Origin: Streptomyces albidoflavus
Lineage (GTDB): Bacteria > Actinomycetota > Actinomycetes > Streptomycetales > Streptomycetaceae
Assembly: GCF_000719955.1 (NCBI RefSeq)
Contig: NZ_JOII01000059.1
Coordinates: 1 to 15,289 of the forward strand
Length of the DNA: 15,289 nt
Reading direction: 5' to 3'
Each line of letters starts with the position of its first letter. Positions within the stretch are counted from its first letter, which is position 1. This document shows, piece by piece, positions 1-15,289 of this stretch. The notes below the pieces were generated by a model. It did not search any database. It had not been told where the DNA came from and was given only the letters and a program-made list of their open reading frames with translations. The translations under genes and the position numbers were made by a program.

Positions 1-215
1 AAACGCACGCCCCGGATCCACCGACTGCACACCCGCATGCCCCAACACCACCGCAACCTGACCACGCACCAGATCCAGCAACACCTCACGACGCTCATCT
101 ACGCCCAACGCCCCAAGACGCTGCACCAGACCCGCCGCCGCCACCGAACCACCCGCAGCCGCACGACGACCACGCCGCCGCACCAGACCAAGCATCATCG
201 GGTGCAGGTCACCCT
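1..215 (-). other. Codon-usage block 3 (KR-ACP linker and ACP of module C)
   Basis: By hand count, 22 of the 60 codons at 1-180 end in T, against 0 of 80 in the KS of the same gene at 4381-4620. The change happens around 205-220, inside the linker after DLAALRGQG. The block continues past the window edge. Confidence 0.7.
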
Positions 216-240
216 GCCCCCGCAGGGCGGCCAGGTCGAG
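1..240 (-). other. ACP domain of module C, truncated by the window edge
   Basis: The last visible residues (about 1641-1720) carry the usual pre-ACP helix and the sequence VAVVLGHAG, then end in DPGRAF. In related ACPs this lies a few residues before the LGxDSL motif that bears the phosphopantetheine serine. By homology the serine should lie just outside the window, so its integrity cannot be judged. The codon style in this stretch is T/G-ending, unlike the KR before it. Confidence 0.85.
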
Positions 241-3200
241 GCGGACAGGGAGGACGACCGGCTCATCGGAGGCCAGGGCCGCGTCGAAGAGGGCGGTTCC
301 CTGCTCGGCGGTCAGCTCGGGCATGCCTGCGCGGGCGACGCGGTTCCGGCTGGTCCCGGAGAGGGTGCCGATCATGCCGGCGTCCTGGGTCCACGGGCCC
401 CAGGCGAGCGAGGTCGCGGGCAGGCCGAGGCTGCGGCGGTGGCGTACCAGGGCGTCGAGGAAGGTGTTGCCGGCCGCGTAGTTGGCCTGGCCGGGGCCGC
501 CGAGGATGCCGGACATCGAGGAGAAGACGACGAAGGCTTCGAGGTCGAGGGCGCGGGTGGCCTCGTGCAGGTTCCACGCGGCGTCCGCCTTCGGGCGCAG
601 CACGCGGGTCACGCGCTCGGCCGTGAGTGATTCCACCGTGCCGTCGTCCAGCACCCCAGCGGAGTGGACCACCGCGCGCACCGGGTGGCGGGCGACCAGC
701 TCCGCGACGGCGGCGGGGTCGGAGACGTCGCACGCCTCGACGGTCACGTGCGCACCGGCCTCGGACAGTTCGGCGACCAGTTGCCCGGCGCCGTCGGCGG
801 CGGCGCCGCTGCGGCTCACCAGCAGCAGGTCCCGCACCCCTCGCTCGACCACCAGGTGCCGGGCGACGATCCGCCCCAGCCCACCCGTACCGCCGGTCAG
901 CAGCACGGTGCCGTCGAGGCTGTCCCAGCGCGGGCCCGTCGTGGTGCCGGAGGTGATCCGGGCCAGTCGCGGAGTGAGCACCTCGCCGTCGCGTGCGGCG
1001 GTCTCCGGCTCGCCCGTGGCGACGGCTGCCAGCACGGTCGCGGTGTCGGTGCCGCGTCCCACCTCCATCAGGCCGAAGCGGCCGGGGTGCTCGGAGACGG
1101 CGGAGCGCACCAGGCCCCGGAGGGCCGCGTCGGCCAGGTCGCCGCCGTCGACGGCGTCCGAGGTGACGAAGACCAGGCGGGAGTCGGTGAACCGCTCCTG
1201 CGCCAGCCACTCCCGCACCAGCTCCAGGCCACGGGCGGCCAGAGCGTGGACGGCGTCCACCACCGCGTCGGGCCGCGTCGCGGCGTCGGGACGCACCCGG
1301 ACCAGCACCGTCGCCGGTACCTCCTCGGCGGCGGCCAGGGCCTCCAGGTCGGGGAAGGCCACGAACCCGCCGTCCGACAGCCCGTCGGCCCGGAGGACTG
1401 CCGCGAGGGCCGTGGACGCGTCGGAATCCCCGAGGACGCCGACCGGACCGGTGTCGGCCGCATCACCAGGTGCCTCGGTCCGGACCCAGTCCACCCGGAA
1501 GAGGGCGTCGCGGGTCAGGGCGTCGACACCGGTGGCGTCGGGGGCGACCCGGCGGAGCACCAGGTTCTCGACGCTGGCGACGGGCGCACCGGTGGGGTCG
1601 GCGACGGCGACCGTCACGGTCTCGTCGCCGGTCCGGGTCATCCGGACCCGGACCTCCCGGGCGCCGGTGGCGTGCAGGCACACCCCTTCCCAGGAGAACG
1701 GGACCACCCCGTGCGCGAGACCGCCCAGGGCCGAGACGTGGAGGGAGGCGTCGAGGAGCGCCGGGTGGAGGCCGTAGGCGGTGGCGTCGCGCTCGGCGGA
1801 GTCGGGCAGGGCGACCTCGGCGAAGACGTCGTCGCCCCGGCGCCAGGCGGCGCGCAGGCCCTGGAAGAGCGGCCCGTACCGGTAGCCGCCCTCGGCCATG
1901 CGCTCGTACAGGCCGGTGAGGTCGAGGGGTTCGGCGTCGGCGGGGGGCCACACCGAGGTGTCGAACTCCACGGTGCGCTCCCCGGGAGCGAGGACACCGG
2001 TGGCGTGCTCGGTCCAGGGCTGGTCGTCGGCGCCCTCGGCGCGGGAGCGGGCCGCGAGGACGCGGCGGCCGGCGGCGTCGGCGGGGCCCACGTGCAGGTG
2101 GAGCTGGACGCCGCCCTGCTCGGGCAGGACCAGCGGGGCGGCGAGGGTCAGTTCCTCGACGCGGTCGCAGCCGACCTCGTCGCCGGCGCGGACCGCGAGC
2201 TCCACGAAGGCCGTGCCGGGCAGCAGCGCGTTGCCCATGACGACGTGCTCGCCGAGCCAGGGATGGGTGCGCAGGGACAGCCGGGTGGTGAGCAGGAGAC
2301 CGCCGGAGTCGGAGAGTTCGACGGCGGCGCTGAGCAGGGGGTGGCCGGCGGCGCGCAGGCCGGCGGACTCCACGTCCCCGGCGGGTGCAGGTGCGGGCAC
2401 GGGCCAGTAGTGCTCGTGCTGGAAGGCGTACGTGGGCAGGTCGACGAGGCGGGCGCCGGTCCCGGCGAGGACGGCGGTCCAGTCGACGGGCGCACCGGTG
2501 GCGTGGAGGCGGCCCAGCGCGGCGAGTGCGGTGACCTCCTCGTCACGGTCCTTGCGCAGGAGCGGGACGAGGACGGCGTCCTCACCGGCGCTGGCCCGCG
2601 CCATGCCACTGAGCACCCCGTCGGGCCCCAGCTCCACGAACCGCGCGACACCCTCCGCCGCCAGAGCCTGGACACCGTCGTCGAAACGGACGGCCTCGCG
2701 GACATGCCGCACCCAGTAGTCAGGCGTGGTCAGTTCACCCGGCTCCGCGATCCGGCCCGAGACGTTCGAGACGACCGGCAGCGAAGGCTCCGCGTACGAC
2801 AGCCCGGACAGGGCCTCACGGAAGTCAGCGAGCATCGGCTGCATCAGCGGGGAGTGGAAAGCGTGCGACACCCGCAGACGGCTGACCCGACGCCCCTGCT
2901 CACGGAACACCTCCGCCACCGCCTCGACCGCGTCGTCGGCGCCCGAGACGACCACCGACGACGGACCGTTGACCGCAGCGACCGACACACCCTCGACAGA
3001 CTCCAGACGCGGCAACACCTCCGCCTCGGACGCCTCCACAGCCACCATCGCGCCACCCTCCGGCAACGCCTGCATCAGCCGCCCACGAGCAGCCACCAGA
3101 ACACACGCATCCGCCAGCGAGAACACACCCGCCACATGCGCAGCCGCCACCTCACCGATCGAATGACCGGCAACGAACTCCGGCCGCACACCCCACGACT

Positions 3201-5160
3201 CGACCAGCCGGAACAACGCCACCTCAACGGCGAAGAGCCCCGCCTGCGCGTACGCCGTCCCGTCCAGCACCGACGTATCGTCGCCCCAGACCACCTCACG
3301 CAGCGGGCGCTCCAGGTGCTCGTCCAGCCCGGCGCAGACCGCGTCGAACGCCTCCGCGAACACCGGGAAACGCTCGTACAGCCCACGCCCCATCCCCAGA
3401 CGCTGCGACCCCTGCCCCGAAAACAGGAACGCGGTGGAGGCGCTGCGGACGGCGTCCTCCAGGACAGCGGGGTGGGGTTCGTCGGCGGCGAGGGAGGTGA
3501 GAGCTGCTTCGGTGGTTCCGGGGTCGGTGGCGAGGACGACCGCGCGGTGCGGGAGCGGGGCGCGGCTGGTGGCGAGGGAGAGGGCGATGTCCGCCGGGCG
3601 CGGGGACTCGGCACCGGTGTGGTCGGTGAGGTGGGCCAGGAGTCGTGCCGCCTGGGCGCGTAGCGCGGTCTGCGAACGGGCGGAGAGGAGCCAGGGGGTG
3701 ACCGCCGGGTCGGTGGCCGTCACCGGTTCGGCGGGGGTGGCGTCCTGAGGGGTGTCCTCGGCCCCGGCGGGTTCGGGGGTGGCCTGTTCGAGCAGGACGT
3801 GGGCGTTGGTGCCGCTGATGCCGAAGGCGGAGACGCCGGCCCGGCGGGGACGGTCGGCGTCGGGCCAGTCGACGGCCTCGGTGAGGAGTTCGACGGCGCC
3901 GGCCGTCCAGTCGACGTGCGGGGTGGGGGTGTCGACGTGGAGGGTGGCGGGCAGCAGGCCGTGCCGGATGGCCATGACCATCTTGATGGCGCCGGCGACA
4001 CCGGCGGCGGCCTGGGCGTGGCCGATGTTCGACTTGATGCCGCCCAGCCGCAGCGGGCGGTCCTCCGGGCGGTTCTGGCCGTAGGTGGCGAGGAGTGCCT
4101 GGGCCTCGATGGGGTCGCCCAGGGTGGTGCCGGTGCCGTGTGCCTCGACGGCGTCGACCTGGTCGGCGGCGAGGCGGGCGTCGGCGAGCGCGGCCTCGAT
4201 GACGCGGCGCTGGGAGGGCCCGTTGGGCGCGGTGAGGCGGCTGCTGGCACCGTCCTGGTTGACGGCGGTGCCGCGGACGACGGCGAGGACGGGGTGGCCG
4301 TTGCGGCGGGCGTCGGAGAGCCGCTCGACGAGCAGCACGCCGACGCCTTCGCCCCAGGAGGTGCCGTCGGCGGCCTCGGCGAAGGGCTTGCAGCGGCCGT
4401 CGGTGGCGAGGCCGCGCTGGCGGGAGAACTCGGTGAAGAGTTCGGTGGTCGGCATCATGGCGACGCCGCCGGCGAGGGCGAGGGAGCACTCGCCCGCGCG
4501 CAGGGCGCGGACCGCGAGGTGCAGGGCGACCAGGGACGAGGAGCAGGCGGTGTCGACGGTGACCGCCGGGCCCTCCAGGCCGAGGGTGTAGGAGATCCGG
4601 CCGGAGAGGACGCTCATGGCGCCGCCGGTGAGGTTGTGGCCCTCGGTCTCCTCGGCGGTGCGGGCCAGGGAGCCGTAGTTGGTGTCGGCGCCGCCGACGA
4701 AGACGCCGGTGTCGGTGTTGCGCAGGGAGGCGGGGCTGATGCGGGCGCGCTCCACGGCCTCCCAGGCGGTTTCCAGGAGCAGGCGCTGCTGGGGGTCCAT
4801 GGCGAGGGCTTCGCGCGGGGCGATGCCGAACAGGTCCGCGTCGAAGTCGGCCGCGCCTTCGAGGAAGCCGCCCTCACGGACGTAGCTCTTGCCGGGGGTG
4901 CCCGGGTCCGGGTCGTAGAGGCCGTCCAGGTCCCAGCCACGGTCCGCGGGGAGGGGGCCGATGGCGTCGGTGCCGTCGGCGACCAGCTGCCACAGGTCCT
5001 CCGGGGAGCGGACACCGCCGGGGAACCGGCAGGCCATGCCGATGACGGCGATGGGCTCGCTCTCCCGTGCCTCGACCGTCTCCAGCCGCTGCCGGGTGCG
5101 GCGAAGGTCGGTGGTGACCTTCTTGAGGTAGTCGCGGAGCTTGGCTTCGGAGCTTGCCAT
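1..5160 (-). CDS. Type I modular polyketide synthase, one module KS-AT-DH-KR-ACP (3' end outside window)
   Basis: This cytosolic multidomain enzyme adds one two-carbon unit to a thioester-bound polyketide chain and reduces it. The 1,720 visible residues run: coiled N-terminal docking segment (about 1-33), KS (about 35-460; Cys206, His341, His381), AT (about 576-880; Ser667), DH (about 940-1200; His972, Asp1136), KR (catalytic half about 1418-1610; Lys1524, Ser1548, Tyr1561) and the first part of an ACP. The frame is open without a stop from the ATG to the window edge. That ATG fits because AGAGGA lies 8 bases upstream and the protein then opens with a standard docking helix. The AT has HAFH, which predicts malonyl-CoA. 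An active B-type KR and intact DH predict an alpha,beta-alkene. The gene follows the other PKS gene in the same direction after 102 bases, probably in the same operon. AT-domain codon usage differs sharply from its flanks. Whether more modules follow cannot be seen. Confidence 0.96.
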   Translation of the reverse strand, partial: MASSEAKLRDYLKKVTTDLRRTRQRLETVEARESEPIAVIGMACRFPGGVRSPEDLWQLVADGTDAIGPLPADRGWDLDGLYDPDPGTPGKSYVREGGFLEGAADFDADLFGIAPREALAMDPQQRLLLETAWEAVERARISPASLRNTDTGVFVGGADTNYGSLARTAEETEGHNLTGGAMSVLSGRISYTLGLEGPAVTVDTACSSSLVALHLAVRALRAGECSLALAGGVAMMPTTELFTEFSRQRGLATDGRCKPFAEAADGTSWGEGVGVLLVERLSDARRNGHPVLAVVRGTAVNQDGASSRLTAPNGPSQRRVIEAALADARLAADQVDAVEAHGTGTTLGDPIEAQALLATYGQNRPEDRPLRLGGIKSNIGHAQAAAGVAGAIKMVMAIRHGLLPATLHVDTPTPHVDWTAGAVELLTEAVDWPDADRPRRAGVSAFGISGTNAHVLLEQATPEPAGAEDTPQDATPAEPVTATDPAVTPWLLSARSQTALRAQAARLLAHLTDHTGAESPRPADIALSLATSRAPLPHRAVVLATDPGTTEAALTSLAADEPHPAVLEDAVRSASTAFLFSGQGSQRLGMGRGLYERFPVFAEAFDAVCAGLDEHLERPLREVVWGDDTSVLDGTAYAQAGLFAVEVALFRLVESWGVRPEFVAGHSIGEVAAAHVAGVFSLADACVLVAARGRLMQALPEGGAMVAVEASEAEVLPRLESVEGVSVAAVNGPSSVVVSGADDAVEAVAEVFREQGRRVSRLRVSHAFHSPLMQPMLADFREALSGLSYAEPSLPVVSNVSGRIAEPGELTTPDYWVRHVREAVRFDDGVQALAAEGVARFVELGPDGVLSGMARASAGEDAVLVPLLRKDRDEEVTALAALGRLHATGAPVDWTAVLAGTGARLVDLPTYAFQHEHYWPVPAPAPAGDVESAGLRAAGHPLLSAAVELSDSGGLLLTTRLSLRTHPWLGEHVVMGNALLPGTAFVELAVRAGDEVGCDRVEELTLAAPLVLPEQGGVQLHLHVGPADAAGRRVLAARSRAEGADDQPWTEHATGVLAPGERTVEFDTSVWPPADAEPLDLTGLYERMAEGGYRYGPLFQGLRAAWRRGDDVFAEVALPDSAERDATAYGLHPALLDASLHVSALGGLAHGVVPFSWEGVCLHATGAREVRVRMTRTGDETVTVAVADPTGAPVASVENLVLRRVAPDATGVDALTRDALFRVDWVRTEAPGDAADTGPVGVLGDSDASTALAAVLRADGLSDGGFVAFPDLEALAAAEEVPATVLVRVRPDAATRPDAVVDAVHALAARGLELVREWLAQERFTDSRLVFVTSDAVDGGDLADAALRGLVRSAVSEHPGRFGLMEVGRGTDTATVLAAVATGEPETAARDGEVLTPRLARITSGTTTGPRWDSLDGTVLLTGGTGGLGRIVARHLVVERGVRDLLLVSRSGAAADGAGQLVAELSEAGAHVTVEACDVSDPAAVAELVARHPVRAVVHSAGVLDDGTVESLTAERVTRVLRPKADAAWNLHEATRALDLEAFVVFSSMSGILGGPGQANYAAGNTFLDALVRHRRSLGLPATSLAWGPWTQDAGMIGTLSGTSRNRVARAGMPELTAEQGTALFDAALASDEPVVLPVRLDLAALRGQGDLHPMMLGLVRRRGRRAAAGGSVAAAGLVQRLGALGVDERREVLLDLVRGQVAVVLGHAGVQSVDPGRAF
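350..910 (-). other. KR domain of module C, catalytic half, B1-type, intact
   Basis: The NADPH-binding loop TGGTGGLG lies at residues 1422-1429, right after a degenerate structural half (roughly residues 1215-1400). Lys1524, Ser1548 (FSSMSG) and Tyr1561 (QANY) form the catalytic set with the expected 24- and 13-residue spacings. LDD at 1504-1506 marks a B-type KR, and there is no Pro two residues after the Tyr, which fits the non-epimerising B1 class. The expected product is a 3R-hydroxyl, which the intact DH would remove. Confidence 0.93.
1560..2343 (-). other. DH domain of module C, intact
   Basis: All usual dehydratase motifs are present: HPLL at residue 940, [10 protein letters not shown] with catalytic His972, YGPLFQG, and [10 protein letters not shown] with catalytic Asp1136. 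VPFSW follows. The domain should remove water from the KR product and leave a double bond, probably E given the B-type KR. Confidence 0.92.
2520..3435 (-). other. AT domain of module C, predicted malonyl-CoA specific
   Basis: The domain opens with FLFSGQGSQ (about residue 578) and has GHSIGE with nucleophile Ser667. HAFH at 766-769 is the well-known malonyl signature, where the two other ATs in the window have YASH. After it comes the conserved post-AT linker ending [13 protein letters not shown] at residue 920. Codon use changes abruptly at the first residues of the domain and returns to the local style at its end, which suggests it was exchanged as a unit. Confidence 0.94.
2590..3430 (-). 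other. Codon-usage block 2, matching the module C AT domain
   Basis: By hand count, 18 of the 80 codons at 3001-3240 end in T, against 0 of 80 at 4381-4620. TTG, GGG, CAT and GGT are common inside and rare outside. The 5' junction lies at FLF/SGQGSQ (about 3424-3430) and the 3' junction near 2575-2600. The block is a candidate for acquisition by recombination. Confidence 0.75.
3781..5058 (-). other. KS domain of module C, intact extender ketosynthase
   Basis: The domain begins at [15 protein letters not shown] (residue 35) and ends near [13 protein letters not shown] (about 448-459). DTACSSS carries Cys206, EAHGTGT carries His341 and KSNIGHAQ carries His381, the full condensation triad. Cys rather than Gln or Ser shows it is not a loading KSQ or KSS. 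It should accept the chain from ACP B of the upstream protein. Confidence 0.95.
5061..5160 (-). other. N-terminal docking helix of the downstream PKS
   Basis: Residues 1-33 start [14 protein letters not shown] and continue as a charged amphipathic helix up to [17 protein letters not shown], where the KS begins. This matches the coiled-coil N-terminal docking segment (class 1 type) of actinobacterial PKS subunits. It is expected to bind the C-terminal docking tail encoded immediately upstream. Confidence 0.88.
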
Positions 5161-5168
5161 GGGGTGGA

Positions 5169-5174
5169 TCCTCT
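5169..5174 (-). promoter_or_regulatory. Ribosome binding site of the downstream PKS gene
   Basis: The minus strand reads AGAGGA, a good match to the anti-Shine-Dalgarno sequence, 8 bases before the ATG at 5160. It fixes that ATG as the start and implies independent translation initiation rather than stop-start coupling. Confidence 0.75.
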
Positions 5175-5219
5175 GAATTCGGGAAGGACGCGGTGGCCGG
5201 GGCGGGGGGACGGGAGCGG

Positions 5220-5255
5220 TGGCCGCCGGCGCGCTCGTGGACGCGCCGGCGGCCA
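5220..5255 (-). terminator. Perfect 14-bp stem-loop after the upstream PKS stop codon (possible attenuator or terminator)
   Basis: The arms 5220-5233 and 5242-5255 are exact inverted complements (13 GC-only pairs plus one A-T) around an 8-base loop, CTCGTGGA on the plus strand. The structure starts 7 bases after the TGA. No U-tract follows it, so it is not a classical intrinsic terminator. Actinomycete terminators often lack one, and the hairpin could equally set transcript stability or partial read-through between the two PKS genes. The structure is seen; its function is inferred. Confidence 0.5.
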
Positions 5256-5262
5256 GGCGCCG

Positions 5263-15289
<10,027 letters not shown>

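Larger units (their letters stand above)
5161..5262 (-). other. 102-base gap between the two PKS genes
   Basis: The gap holds a 14-bp GC-rich stem-loop directly after the stop codon and an AGAGGA ribosome binding site before the next start. No convincing -10/-35 promoter is visible, so the two genes are probably cotranscribed. The reading frame stays open across the whole gap except for the TGA itself. Confidence 0.8.

Noticed and set aside
664..3663. Plus-strand open frame of 999 codons
   Set aside because: It is antisense to the module C AT-DH-KR, with no recognisable motif. Its composition shift near 2650 simply mirrors the codon block on the coding strand.
4381..5058. KS C as a loading-type or non-elongating ketosynthase
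   Set aside because: The active-site Cys and both His residues are present in standard motifs, and a docking helix precedes the domain, so it is an ordinary extender KS.
5157..5180. EcoRI, BamHI and NcoI recognition sequences clustered before the downstream start, which could suggest an engineered junction
   Set aside because: The BamHI-like bases overlap the AGAGGA ribosome binding site and NcoI sites often fall on ATG starts. Nothing else looks like vector or a cloning scar, so chance is the simpler reading.
5161..5262. Possible promoter for the downstream PKS gene in the gap
   Set aside because: No plausible -10/-35 pair is visible on the minus strand; the gap is GC-rich apart from the few bases of the ribosome binding site region.

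Overview
The window is very GC-rich DNA with strong codon-position bias, typical of an actinomycete, most likely Streptomyces or a close relative. All of it belongs to a modular type I polyketide synthase (PKS) locus read on the minus strand. Two giant genes fill it and both run off the window: the upstream one (5263-15289) lacks its 5' end and the downstream one (1-5160) lacks its 3' end. No tailoring, resistance or regulatory gene, RNA gene, insertion sequence or CRISPR array is visible. The long plus-strand reading frames are antisense shadows of the PKS genes.

In order of transcription, the upstream protein shows AT-DH-ER-KR-ACP (here 'module A', entered inside its AT), then a full module KS-AT-DH-KR-ACP ('module B'), then an acidic C-terminal docking segment. 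After a 102-base gap holding a perfect 14-bp stem-loop and a ribosome binding site, the second protein starts with a coiled N-terminal docking segment and shows KS-AT-DH-KR-(ACP) ('module C'), cut inside the ACP just before its phosphopantetheine serine. The docking ends and gene order suggest the chain passes directly from ACP B to KS C.

AT signatures predict methylmalonyl-CoA for A and B (GHSQGE plus YASH) and malonyl-CoA for C (GHSIGE plus HAFH). All three KRs carry the LDD motif and lack a proline two residues after the catalytic Tyr, as in B1-type KRs. The module B DH looks like a relic, so B should leave a hydroxyl. The module C DH is intact, so C should make an alkene. Module A has all the domains for full reduction, but its KR has Ala where the catalytic Ser should be. 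If that KR still works, the growing end would read CH2-CH(CH3)-CH(OH)-CH(CH3)-CH=CH-CO-S-ACP. If it does not, the first CH2 would be a ketone. I cannot name the product.

The most unusual signal is a mosaic of codon usage. Three blocks (the visible AT of module A, the AT of module C, and the KR-ACP linker/ACP of module C) use many T- and G-ending codons, while the surrounding modules use almost only C/G-ending ones. Two of these blocks coincide with AT domains, and the junction at the start of AT C is sharp to within a few codons. This looks like natural domain exchange or gene conversion that changed extender-unit choice.
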